A stretch of 11,136 bases of DNA from Verrucomicrobiaceae bacterium (GTDB taxonomy: Bacteria > Verrucomicrobiota > Verrucomicrobiae > Verrucomicrobiales > Akkermansiaceae), in the NCBI GenBank assembly GCA_947372405.1, contig CANBTO010000118.1, positions 1-11,136 on the forward strand, read 5' to 3'. The translations under genes were made by a program, and so were the position numbers. Below, piece after piece: positions 1 to 7,000 of the stretch. Under the pieces are notes generated by a model, which made no database searches, was not told the DNA's origin, and saw only the letters and a list, made by a program, of their open reading frames with translations. The first letter of the stretch is position 1, and each line of letters begins with the position of its first letter.

Positions 1-156
1 ATCCCATGATTGAGGATACTTCCCTTGATGCTCATGATAGAGCTGAATGAGACGACCTAGCAAAACAATCTCGTTAACGAGAGGGACTTTTCTGGTCGTA
101 GCCCTCGCGGTGCCACTGGCAATCAGTAAGACGCTGATCAAGATGCGAAGAATCAT
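1..156 (-). CDS. Small secreted protein, 3' end cut by window edge
   Basis: I read an open frame from the ATG at 156 to the left edge of the window (52 codons, no stop), too short to stand out as a full gene. Residues 1-19 form a signal peptide: M, an arginine, a hydrophobic run ILISVLLIA, then a small-residue site SGTARA. The mature part begins TTRKVPLVNEIVLLGRLIQL and continues with YHEHQGKYPQSWD. A leucine-rich helix followed by Y-x-x-H-x-G-x-Y-P is the pattern seen after the N-terminal helix in pseudopilin-like and related secreted proteins of Verrucomicrobiota and Planctomycetota, but a normal signal peptide replaces the prepilin peptide here, so I do not assign a function. It lies 113 bases downstream of the SLBB gene on the same strand and may share its transcript. 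AAGAAA just before the ATG could act as a weak ribosome binding site. Confidence 0.6.
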   Translation of the reverse strand, partial: MILRILISVLLIASGTARATTRKVPLVNEIVLLGRLIQLYHEHQGKYPQSWD

Positions 157-269
157 TTTCTTAGCGAACGTTTGATGTGCGCCCACCGGCGCGAAGAAAA
201 GGAAAATGGAATGAATTTGAATAGCTTATGGCCAGTTGGCGCGCCACGACCTGTTAGACTGATGTTTTC

Positions 270-602
270 TTACCTTCCAGGAAAGAATTTTTCTCTTACT
301 ACTATTGAATCATTTGGTTGAGCTAGCTCCTTATTCTTGGTATCTTCATGTGTAAGATTTAGGTATCTCACCTTGCCTCCTCTATGGAGTTCAACTCTTG
401 CGAGCGTCCCAATCTCAGTTGGGCCACCAGTCGCTATGATCATGGCGTAAATTGTCGTATTGGGTTTGAAATCCACAACGCCAGGCTTAACCACAAGCCC
501 GCCCACAATAACGCTCTTCTTCTCTGTGTCTTTGTCTTGTGCCCAAAGGCTGCAAGAAAGCGCCAGTGTCAGTATACAACCATTAAATTTCTGATTCTTC
601 AT
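270..602 (-). CDS. Small secreted single-SLBB-domain protein
   Basis: This is a 110-residue protein. Residues 1-21 look like a signal peptide ending LWA before Q22. C17 (LALSC) resembles a poor lipobox, so a lipoprotein is possible but less likely. Residues 30-104 match the SLBB pattern of polysaccharide export proteins and related beta-grasp domains: VGGLVVKPGVV (33-43), an AMIIATGGPTE segment (53-63, the usual 'I..AGG' helix), a strand ARVELHRGGKVRYLNL (68-83) and an NDSIVV end (97-102, the usual 'GD.I.V'). Wza-type exporters are much longer and carry a Poly_export domain, which is absent, so this is a stand-alone periplasmic SLBB protein. Its ligand and partners cannot be read from the sequence. 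A candidate promoter (677-706) and leader hairpins lie upstream, and a small secreted gene follows. The ATG at 602 is the only start that gives a complete signal peptide; there is no clear Shine-Dalgarno site. Confidence 0.72.
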   Translation of the reverse strand: MKNQKFNGCILTLALSCSLWAQDKDTEKKSVIVGGLVVKPGVVDFKPNTTIYAMIIATGGPTEIGTLARVELHRGGKVRYLNLTHEDTKNKELAQPNDSIVVREKFFPGR

Positions 603-610
603 ATTTTGGC

Positions 611-625
611 TAACAGTGTTTGTTA
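611..625 (-). promoter_or_regulatory. Small inverted repeat next to the SLBB start codon
   Basis: TAACA, a five-base gap, then TGTTA form an inverted repeat ending 8 bases before the ATG at 602. It covers the place where a ribosome binding site would lie. In RNA the stem would be weak (5 bp, mostly A-U). It could also be a protein-binding half-site pair. This is a low-confidence site. Confidence 0.25.
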
Positions 626-626
626 T

Positions 627-656
627 CCCACCAGCATATCGATATGCTTTGGCGGG
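627..656 (-). promoter_or_regulatory. Leader hairpin upstream of the SLBB gene
   Basis: A perfect 16-base palindrome AGCATATCGATATGCT (633-648) sits inside a second pair of arms, 627-632 and 651-656, separated by a two-base bulge. The outer arm pair 630/653 is A-C in plus-strand RNA but U-G in minus-strand RNA, so the full 12-pair stem forms only in the transcript that leads to the SLBB gene. No U-run follows, which argues against an intrinsic terminator. It lies 24 bases before the ATG and inside the leader predicted from the promoter at 677-706. Translational control, RNA stabilisation or a DNA operator are all possible. Confidence 0.45.
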
Positions 657-676
657 CTGAAGTTTCTTTCGTGGTG

Positions 677-706
677 AGGGTAGTTGCGGAAAGGATTGGG
701 TGTCAA
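677..706 (-). promoter_or_regulatory. Candidate sigma-70 promoter for the SLBB gene
   Basis: On the minus strand there is a perfect -35 box TTGACA (706-701), an 18-base spacer and TACCCT (682-677) as a TAnnnT-type -10 box. Transcription would start near 670 and give a leader of about 68 bases that carries the hairpin at 627-656. The box layout resembles the mdh promoter at 3067-3095. The region is also a degenerate relative of the 32-base repeat at 767-841, which slightly lowers confidence. Confidence 0.45.
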
Positions 707-766
707 TGGGGAAGGCGGAGGATGGGGTGGTGGAAGGGGGCTTGAGTCTCCTTAGGCCGGACGGAC

Positions 767-841
767 GGTTCGGAAAGGTTGGGAAATCTGATATGCATGG
801 TGCGGAAAGGTTGAAGAATCGGATATGAATGGTTCGGAAAG
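767..841. repeat. 32-base tandem repeat, about 2.3 copies
   Basis: Units start at 767, 799 and 831. Each begins GGTTCGGAAAGG or GGTGCGGAAAGG and ends with GATATGCAT or GATATGAAT; the third copy breaks off after about 11 bases. A degenerate copy (GCGGAAAGGATTGGG) appears near 685-700. It directly abuts the 21-base repeat array. I see no gene here. Confidence 0.8.
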
Positions 842-853
842 CCTAAGACCGGA

Positions 854-1001
854 AAACAACCGTGGCTGCCACCTCAACAATCGTGGATGCCTCGTCAACG
901 ACCGTGGACGCCCCGTCAACAACCGTGGACGCCGCGTCAACAACCGTGGATGCCATCCCCAACGACCGTGGATGCCCCGTCAACGACCGTGGAAATCGAA
1001 G
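854..1001. repeat. 21-base tandem repeat array, seven copies
   Basis: Copies start at 854, 875, 896, 917, 938, 960 and 981. The shared core is CAACRAYCGTGGATGCC with a variable CGT or similar end. The first and last copies are degenerate at their outer edges. The copy at 938 is 22 bases long (one extra C at 956-959). This shifts the reading frame, so the NNRG-type heptapeptide encoded by the plus strand in the first copies is not kept. This argues for a DNA-level repeat, not a coding one. Together with the 32-base repeat it fills most of the 430-base gene-free stretch (603-1032) between the HEPN/MNT pair and the SLBB promoter. Confidence 0.85.
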
Positions 1002-1006
1002 ACGAG

Positions 1007-1027
1007 GCGCGGCAACTTTTCCCGCGC
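1007..1027 (-). terminator. Weak hairpin just downstream of the MNT gene
   Basis: GCGCGG and CCGCGC arms (1022-1027 and 1007-1012) enclose a nine-base loop, six bases beyond the MNT stop codon. There is no U-tract after it on the minus strand, so it would be a non-canonical terminator or an RNA 3'-end stabiliser at best. Confidence 0.25.
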
Positions 1028-1032
1028 TCTGA

Positions 1033-1350
1033 TCATTCGGGCGTGGTTTCCGGGTAAATGGGCACGCTTTCGCGGGCGATCTTCTCCATCAGCCGTGGAT
1101 TGTGCGCTCGTTCGATGCGGACGACATCGAATTCATAGATGATGGGGGCTTCGTCGAGCGCGTCGGTGAGTTCCAGCCATTGTTCGGCGGTGGCGTCCGG
1201 GGCGGAGATGGCGAGATCAATGTCCGAGGCGCGGCGGGCATGGCCGGTGGCGCGGGAGCCGAAGAGGCGCACTTCACGCACACACGGGAAGCGGCGGAAG
1301 GTGCGGCGAAGCACGGCGAGATCCTGGTCGCGTAGGGCGATGGTTTTCAC
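1033..1350 (-). CDS. MNT-domain nucleotidyltransferase (MntA/HI0073-like antitoxin)
   Basis: This 105-residue minimal nucleotidyltransferase starts at a GTG at 1350. The start is fixed by the neighbour: the upstream HEPN gene stops at 1355, leaving 4 bases, and the family usually begins right before a helix such as the ALRDQDLAVLRRTF seen here. A strand VREVRLFG leads into GSRATGHARRASDID (31-45), an exact GSX10DXD active site with metal ligands D43 and D45. The third acidic residue is D75 in YEFDVVR. Known MntA antitoxins use ATP to add AMP groups to a tyrosine of the partner HEPN toxin and so silence it; older annotations call the family 'DNA polymerase beta superfamily'. With a complete active site and a complete partner, I infer a working HepT/MntA-type module. 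The frame is open further upstream (to 1542), but that part overlaps the HEPN gene and is not real. Confidence 0.85.
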   Translation of the reverse strand: MKTIALRDQDLAVLRRTFRRFPCVREVRLFGSRATGHARRASDIDLAISAPDATAEQWLELTDALDEAPIIYEFDVVRIERAHNPRLMEKIARESVPIYPETTPE

Positions 1351-1354
1351 AGGT

Positions 1355-1759
1355 TCAATCCCATTCCAAGGTTTGGATCTTATCCGCCATGCCGCCGAGA
1401 AGGGAAGAGTAGTCCCGCACGATGTGCTGGTAGATTTGGTTGGCGAGCGCCTCGTCGTAGGCATGGGTGGTGAGGTTACGCTCTTCGAGCATCTGGAGCC
1501 AATGGTCGGCTTCCTCAGGGGTGGGGATGAGATTCTCGGCAAAGGCCTTTTTCAGGGTCGGACGGGGTCCGCCGCATTCGTGCCCCTGACGTTCGAGGTA
1601 GAGTTTGACGGTCTTCCACACGAGTTCAAAGGTGAACTCGAAGCACTGGATGGTGGCATCGCGGATGAGTTCGCTTTCCGGCTGGGCAACGGCTTCGGCG
1701 AGGCGGGAGGCGCTCTCGCTTACATCCGCCTGTCGCTCAGTGAATCGTTCTTTGCTCAT
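1355..1759 (-). CDS. HEPN-domain protein (HepT/HI0074-like toxin)
   Basis: This 134-residue helical protein belongs to the HI0074 family, first named the 'nucleotidyltransferase substrate-binding subunit'. The segment FEFTFELVWKTVKLYLE (40-56) is the family's core helix, and RPTLKKAFAENLI (66-78) is the next conserved block. RNLTTHAY (94-101) gives an intact RX4HXY motif: R94 and H99 are the HEPN ribonuclease pair and Y101 is the tyrosine that MntA-type partners modify with AMP. In studied systems HepT cleaves RNA and is neutralised by MntA. I chose the ATG at 1759 because the frame upstream (to 1870) reads as unrelated low-similarity sequence and family members start with a short M-S-x-x-R-F helix. 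No strong promoter or Shine-Dalgarno site is visible. The MNT gene follows after 4 bases, so the two are surely co-transcribed. Confidence 0.87.
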   Translation of the reverse strand: MSKERFTERQADVSESASRLAEAVAQPESELIRDATIQCFEFTFELVWKTVKLYLERQGHECGGPRPTLKKAFAENLIPTPEEADHWLQMLEERNLTTHAYDEALANQIYQHIVRDYSSLLGGMADKIQTLEWD

Positions 1760-1919
1760 GGGTTGAAGTTCAGCGATTTCAAGCTGGCGCGTATAGCAGT
1801 TTTCAGTTTCGTGGACTGAGGGAACCGGCTTTCCAGCCCAGGGCGGCATGTGGGGGATGTGAAAAACCATCCATGCCTACCTGCCAAACGTGCATCGCAG
1901 TCTTCTGGATTTGAAATCA

Positions 1920-1950
1920 TTCGAGTTCCTTCGTGAAATTCGTGGTTTCA
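1920..1950. repeat. TTCGTG/TTCGAG short spaced repeats
   Basis: Three hexamers, TTCGAG, TTCGTG and TTCGTG, are spaced 9-10 bases apart; on the minus strand they read CACGAA, CACGAA, CTCGAA. ACCACGAATTTCACGAA-type strings are, as far as I recall, common in intergenic DNA of Verrucomicrobiota and Planctomycetota. The function is unknown. Together with the hairpin at 1967-1984 this is all I can see in the gap between the HEPN gene and the mdh terminator. Confidence 0.4.
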
Positions 1951-1966
1951 ATTTCTGGCCGACACC

Positions 1967-1984
1967 GGGGACAGGAGTGTCCCC
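1967..1984. repeat. REP-like GGGGACA hairpin
   Basis: GGGGACA, a GGAG loop, then TGTCCCC make a perfect 7-bp stem. An overlapping alternative pairs GACAC (1961-1965) with GTGTC (1977-1981). A GGGGACA stem with a short loop resembles REP-type intergenic elements. On the plus strand it is followed by TTTCCTT, too poor for a terminator, and no plus-strand gene needs one. It lies 12 bases from the mdh terminator and could be a mobile or mRNA-end element. Confidence 0.45.
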
Positions 1985-1995
1985 TTTCCTTATGC

Positions 1996-2026
1996 AAAAA
2001 ATCCCCGCCACTCGGAAGTGACGGGG
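1996..2026 (-). terminator. Rho-independent terminator of mdh
   Basis: On the minus strand CCCCGTCACT and AGTGGCGGGG pair over 10 bp (one U-G wobble that exists only in this orientation) around a TCCG tetraloop, followed by A and six T (2001-1996). It starts 29 bases after the mdh stop codon. This is the clearest terminator in the window. Confidence 0.9.
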
Positions 2027-2054
2027 ACTTGAAATCAGAACCGGAAGTTTTCGA

Positions 2055-3044
2055 TCAACCGGGGAGCAGGTCCTTCACGGCATCGCGCTCTTCCTTGAGC
2101 TCGTTGATGGTGGCGTCGATCTTGCCCTGGCTGAAGGCGTCGATCGGCAGGCCTTGCACGACTTCCCATTTGCCGTTTTCGGTAACGCGGATGGGCATGG
2201 AGGCCATGAGGCCTTTTTCGATGCCGTAGGAACCGTCCGAACAAACAGCGACGGAGGTCCAGTCACCGGCGGGCGTCGGGGTGATGAGGCTGCGCACGCA
2301 GTCCATGGCGGCATTCGCTGCGGAGGCGGCGGAGGACGCGCCGCGGGCCTTGATGATGGCGGCACCGCGTTGCTGGACGGTGGTGATGAAGTCACCCTTG
2401 AGCCACTCGACATGCGAGATCACGTCGGTGACCGGGCGGCCTTGGATTTTCGCGTTGGTGAAATCCGGATACTGGGTGGCGGAGTGGTTGCCCCAGATGC
2501 AGAGGTTGGTCACTTGGGAAACGTGGACGCTGGCCTTCTTGGCGAGCTGGCTCTTGGCGCGGTTCTCGTCGAGGCGGGTCATGGCGAAGAAGCGTTCCTT
2601 CGGCACGCCGTCCGCGTTGTTCATGGCGATGAGGGCGTTGGTGTTGCAGGGGTTTCCTACGACGAGCACGCGCACGTCCTTGGCGGCGTTGCGGGCGATG
2701 GCCTTGCCCTGGCCGGTGAAGATCTTGCCGTTGATGCCGAGCAGGTCGCCGCGTTCCATTCCGGCCTTGCGCGGCACGGAGCCGACGAGCAGCGCCCAGT
2801 TGGTGCCCTTGAAGCCTTCGTTGAGATCCGAGGTTCCGACCACTTCGTTGAGCAGAGGAAACGCGCAGTCATCGAGTTCCATCATCACGCCTTCGAGGGC
2901 GGCCATTCCGGGCTCGATTTCGATCAGGCGGAGATTGACCGGTTGGTCGGGTCCGAAAACAAAGCCGGATGCGATGCGGAAAAGGAGGGCGTAGCCGATC
3001 TGGCCAGCCGCGCCGGTGACGGAGACGGTAATTGGTGCTTTCAT
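2055..3044 (-). CDS. mdh: Malate dehydrogenase (NAD-dependent)
   Basis: This 329-residue cytosolic enzyme interconverts malate and oxaloacetate in the TCA cycle, with the length and motifs of the type-2 MDH group. The Rossmann loop is [11 protein letters not shown] (11-21); the acidic residue that holds the NAD ribose is E42 at the end of LRLIEI. The mobile substrate loop is [14 protein letters not shown] (89-102) with R92 and R98. NPCNTNA follows at 131-137. LDENRA (158-163) supplies catalytic D159 and substrate R162, and GNHS (185-188) supplies the proton-relay H187, so all catalytic residues are present. I start at the ATG at 3044, directly before the Rossmann strand; an extension to 3095 would run through the promoter. 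It has its own promoter (3067-3095) and terminator (1996-2026), so it appears monocistronic. No Shine-Dalgarno site is visible in the very short leader. Confidence 0.95.
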   Translation of the reverse strand: MKAPITVSVTGAAGQIGYALLFRIASGFVFGPDQPVNLRLIEIEPGMAALEGVMMELDDCAFPLLNEVVGTSDLNEGFKGTNWALLVGSVPRKAGMERGDLLGINGKIFTGQGKAIARNAAKDVRVLVVGNPCNTNALIAMNNADGVPKERFFAMTRLDENRAKSQLAKKASVHVSQVTNLCIWGNHSATQYPDFTNAKIQGRPVTDVISHVEWLKGDFITTVQQRGAAIIKARGASSAASAANAAMDCVRSLITPTPAGDWTSVAVCSDGSYGIEKGLMASMPIRVTENGKWEVVQGLPIDAFSQGKIDATINELKEERDAVKDLLPG

Positions 3045-3066
3045 AGGATTGATACGGGAGGCACAG

Positions 3067-3095
3067 ACGCTATGGGACTTCCAGCGGACGGTCAA
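3067..3095 (-). promoter_or_regulatory. Sigma-70-like promoter of mdh
   Basis: On the minus strand TTGACC (3095-3090), a 17-base spacer and TAGCGT (3072-3067) match a sigma-70 layout with a TAnnnT -10 box. The start point would fall near 3060, giving a leader of about 15 bases before the mdh ATG at 3044. This is too short for a usual Shine-Dalgarno site with spacing and fits the lack of one. Confidence 0.6.
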
Positions 3096-3211
3096 CCCGC
3101 AAGGATGGCGATGGCAAATCCTGCGCCGGTTTTCTGAGATCGCGCGGAGGTTCTCCCTTTTCTGGAACTGGATCCGCCACTCTCGCTCAGGATTTGCGGC
3201 ACCTTTTGTGG

Positions 3212-3733
3212 TCAGGTCTCACCGATACGAGGGGATTCGTATTTGTGACAAAGGGTGACGAACCGTTCCACCACAGCGACCTCTTCGGAGGTCAGCGCCA
3301 CGAGTTTGTCACGGCGAATGCATGCCCAATACACGGCGTCGTACCCGCAGCCGGGGAAATCTTCAAGGTAGTGGCACATGAATGCCGGTAGGTAGAATCG
3401 CCATCCGGGCGGATCTGAAAATGTAAAATACTCCTGGTATCCCTCGGTCTTCCATTTGGGGACGGCCCGCCAGTCCTCCTCGGCATCTTCCATTGCCAGT
3501 TCCGCAGTGCGTTCTTCGGATATGATCCAATCGTCGTCCAATGCCAGAGCCACCCGGAGTGTGATCGAGGGTTTCGGAATCGAAGAGAACACTTGGTGTA
3601 TGGTTTCGATGAGCTGGGCAGCTTCCCTGTTGCCTTCTTCGGCAACCTTGATGCGGGCAATTTCGCTCGGGTCGTAGCCTCGCAGCTTTGCCTCTGTTGA
3701 CGAAATGCGCATGGCTATTTCTTCGCGAAACAT
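3212..3733 (-). CDS. DUF6714-type protein of unknown function, start uncertain
   Basis: The C-terminal two thirds match what I recall of the DUF6714 pattern: a helix [13 protein letters not shown], then [16 protein letters not shown], a W-x-x-VP stretch (DWRAVPKW), [20 protein letters not shown] and a closing helix that ends near CHKYES. The WRFYLPAFM core is the strongest mark. No enzyme motif, signal peptide or membrane segment is visible, so it is probably cytosolic, and its role is unknown. From the ATG at 3733 it has 173 residues, close to what I expect for the family; another ATG is at 3712. The frame stays open upstream to an ATG at 3853 and a GTG at 3904, but that part (PEGNRGDPVAIGPQWKDG) has no family pattern I know. 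The gene lies between the GH106 gene and mdh. I see no terminator after it and no good promoter before it. Confidence 0.65.
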   Translation of the reverse strand: MFREEIAMRISSTEAKLRGYDPSEIARIKVAEEGNREAAQLIETIHQVFSSIPKPSITLRVALALDDDWIISEERTAELAMEDAEEDWRAVPKWKTEGYQEYFTFSDPPGWRFYLPAFMCHYLEDFPGCGYDAVYWACIRRDKLVALTSEEVAVVERFVTLCHKYESPRIGET

Positions 3734-4027
3734 CTTGAGTGTTTCAAGAGGGGTTTTTGCATCGGGATTGGGTCGGACACGTTGATTCCAGCGTCCACCA
3801 TCCTTCCATTGCGGCCCAATCGCCACCGGATCCCCGCGATTTCCCTCCGGCATGATTCCCTTGGCGAGGCAGAAGGGTTTGCCACTCGCCGCCTGTAATC
3901 TCACCGCACAGAGCCCTACTCGATGGACACCCTGAAGCTACTGATGCTTTCCGAACCACGCGGCCCAAGGCCGGGAAAGATCCAACGCTTGGGATGCAAT
4001 GCCATGACGCCGGTGACGGCGATTCAT
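3734..4027. other. Gap between the GH106 and DUF6714 genes
   Basis: About 290 bases (123 if the longer DUF6714 start at 3904 is right). Small inverted repeats lie after the GH106 stop: CGCCG/CGGCG around GTGA (4008-4021), an ATCCCAA/TTGGAT pair near 3980-3995 and CGGCC/GGCCG around three bases (3961-3973). None has a U-tract, so I call no terminator. The minus strand is open in two overlapping frames here, without recognisable similarity; it may be an N-terminal extension, a decayed gene or plain spacer. Confidence 0.4.
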
Positions 4028-7000
4028 TCACTTCAGATCACAGGTCGCTGTAACCGGAAATTTCAACATGACCGGGCCGAGCAGTCCGGACGACAACAAG
4101 GGGGATTTGGGAGTGAACTTGTCCGCCAGATTGGTCCGAGTGATCTTTGGATTGGAAACGCCGCGAGCATCTCCGACGAGCCGGTTGTTCCAGGTGTTGA
4201 CGACGGTGATTTCGATCTGGTTTTCCGCGCGGATGAATTTTCCGATGTCGATGCGGTAGGGCTCTTTCCACAACTCGCCAACCTCCTGTCCGTTCACGCG
4301 CACCACGGCGACTTCCTTCACGCTTCCGAGATCAAGGATGACCGGGATGCGCCCGCTGGAGTAATCGCCTACCTTGGTTTCGGGAATCGTGAAATGGTTA
4401 TGATAGGTCGCAGCTCCCGAAAAATATTGCACGCCGGGATCAGTGAACCGGGTCCAGTCGGTGAGCGTATGCATCGTGATTTCGTCCGGAGCGCCAAGGT
4501 TTTTCGGGAAGGTGACGCGCCATGGGCCGAAGCCTTCGGTTGGCAAACCATCAACCACCATTTTTCCCGTGAGACCGCTTGCGGTTTTGAATTGATACTC
4601 ACCAGGCCGCCATACCTTGGCCTCCAGTTTTGATCCGTTCATCGTTACCGCCTCCATTTCCGGGCGGTCGTCCGACCAGGCATCCGTTTGTGAAGCGGGT
4701 GATCGTTTGATTTCGACGAGATGATCGCGGGCCTCGCCCTTCGCGAAGACGACGAACACGGAGGACGCGGGCGCAAGGTCGAGCGAGAGGCGGGTGAAGC
4801 CACTTTCGGTTAGATATTCAGCACATGGAGTGACGGTTCCATCTTCGGCGTGCCAGAGACTCGGGATCCTGTCCGAACCCACACGGAAGCGGCATTGGAC
4901 GACCGCATGTTGCGTACTGCTGTTGGACACGAAGTAGATGTCCTCGACGACGGTGGCCCGGTGGATGTAGTCAATGTGCTGGTCCTCGTTTTCGGTGATG
5001 TTTTCGGGAACAAAGTCCGGTGGCACGTCCATGCCGGCGAGGATCTCATTCAAGGGGAGATTGCAGACCACCCTGCCTTTGCCATAGGCGTGCGTCTTCA
5101 CCTTGTCGCCATCACAGTCGCCCCAGATTCGAGCGGCGAGTTCCTTCACCTCGCGGTCACAATCGGGATATCCGCTCAGGCTGTTCGAGCGTTCGGGTTT
5201 CGGGCCGACGATGGTTGCACCGTCAGCAACGAGTTCCCCGATCCGTTTGAGTGCCGCAGGTGAGATGGTTTTACGGTCAGGCAGGACCATCATGCGATAG
5301 CTCATGCCGTCGGGCAGAGTGAGTTTGCCATCCTTCGCCTGCATGCGCGTGAGGATCACCTCCTCGTTGATATAATCGTAGTCATAGCCATGGCCGAGCG
5401 AATCGAGGTTCACCGGTTTGGGTTTACCGCAGTGGGCGCAGTGGTCATCGGCAAATTGTGACTTGATGGTCGGAGCGATGCGCCGGGCCGGGACAAGATT
5501 CGGAGCTTCATCCCCATAGTATGCGCAAACATCCGCCACGAAGAGTCCCTGCTGCATCAGATGGCAGCAACGGGAAAAATCCTCGATCATCGGTCCGGCC
5601 TGGTTCCACCAAGTGGAGTTGACGTTGAAATGTTCACCGGCGTGGTAGGCGTTACCTGGAAGCCCGGCTGCGGGCGGTTCGTGGGCGAAGGTGTGGAAGG
5701 TCACCTGGTTGAGGCCGGCGCAGATGGCGATGTCGAACAGGCGCTTGTAAGCCGCCGGGCCGTCCTGCCAGTTCTGCCAACCGGTGAAGGACTCGGAGTT
5801 GACCAGTGTTTTGCCATAGATGTGGGCCGCGCAGGCAGCCTCCTTGGTCACCCAGTTCTTGCGGTTGTTCCAGAACTCGCCCATCGGAATATCCGCTGCA
5901 CCAAGCGCCTTGAGTGGATCGACGCGCGCATGGCCGCCATGGCCGCCTTCCGCCAGTAGCTGGAGCCCTCGCTGGTGAAGCAACTCGCGAGCCCGGACAA
6001 AATGGTTTTCGATGATCAGGTCGCTGACCATTTTGAGGTAGTCATGCTGGAAGCGATCGCTCAACTCCTTGCTGGCGACAGTCCAGCCTGCGAGCACGGG
6101 CAGCCACGGCGTGGGATCGTAATGGTGATGGGCGATGAACGCCTTGATGAAGTCAGGCGTCCAGTCAATGCCCGGATGGACTTCATAACTGTCGAGTTCG
6201 AAAATCCTGATGGGTCCGAAGCCATCGCGCCCTTTGGAAATCGTATCCAACATGTAGTTGAAGTGCGAGTCGGTGGCGTGGCTGCTCAGGTGATCGATGA
6301 CCAGGCCCTTCGAGTTCGGACTCGGGCAATTGAGGAATTCCCCGGTGTTGTTGGACACAAAACGCATGATGCGCCACGCGCCCTTGGGAACCGACCACGT
6401 CAGCCGTCCGTCCGCTGCCAGGTGGGAGTCCAGTCGCACCGGAGTGTTTGCGGAGGCGATGGTTTTATCAACCTCATCCGGCACAGCCCAAACCGCGACG
6501 TCTTTGTGGTATTCAGAAACTTTCCTGGGGAGAGGAAGGATGTCGGAGAATTCGGAGGGCCCGTTCACCGCAAGCTCGCTCCAGAGCAAGGCCTTGCTTC
6601 CATCCTCCGGCGTGATCCATGTACCGCCCGCATTCCAACTGCTGGAGGCGAAGATGCCGAGCTCAAGCCCAAGGCGTTGCGCTTCATCCATGGTGTGATG
6701 GATGCTCTTGAGCGACTCGGGGCCCAGGAATTGCGGTCCTGCGGGAATGATCTTGTTCGGATCCGCAATGCTGCCGACGTCCCAGATGATGCCGCCGCGC
6801 ATGCCCTTGGCCTTCATCTCCTCAAGTTCGCGGGTGATTTCCTTGCGATCGACGTTGCCATTGAGCCACGACCAGAAGGCGGAGGGCCGTGACTGTATCG
6901 GTGGCTTGCGGAATTGCTCCTGTGACAACTCCGCCTGCAAACGAGCGCCACCGAGCAGAAACATTCCGGCGGTCAACGCCACGGCAAGACCCCTGTTTGC

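Noticed and set aside
237..246. TGGCGCGCCA palindrome as a terminator of the SLBB gene
   Set aside because: It is a 10-base palindrome without loop or U-tract; chance occurrence in GC-rich DNA is likely.
752..943. Minus-strand 63-codon frame rich in arginine and leucine
   Set aside because: It is only the reverse reading of the tandem repeats and has no other protein character.
854..1001. CRISPR array
   Set aside because: The repeats are directly adjacent with no unique spacers and no cas genes are nearby.
825..1142. Plus-strand frame encoding NNRG heptapeptide repeats
   Set aside because: The repeat frame is broken by a 22-base copy, the 3' part runs antisense into the MNT gene, and there is no signal peptide or ribosome site.
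1351..1542. Longer N-terminus for the MNT protein
   Set aside because: It would lie inside the HEPN gene in another frame; the GTG at 1350 fits the gene junction and the family start.
1139..1819. 226-codon plus-strand frame
   Set aside because: It is antisense to the well-supported HEPN/MNT pair and is produced by GC-rich third positions.
2154..3137. 327-codon plus-strand frame opposite mdh
   Set aside because: mdh has every catalytic motif plus promoter and terminator; the opposite frame is a glycine/aspartate-rich shadow.
3923..4633. 236-codon plus-strand frame
   Set aside because: It is antisense to the GH106 C-terminal sugar-binding domain with no recognisable motif.
5975..6892. 305-codon plus-strand frame
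   Set aside because: It is antisense to the GH106 catalytic region; a shadow.
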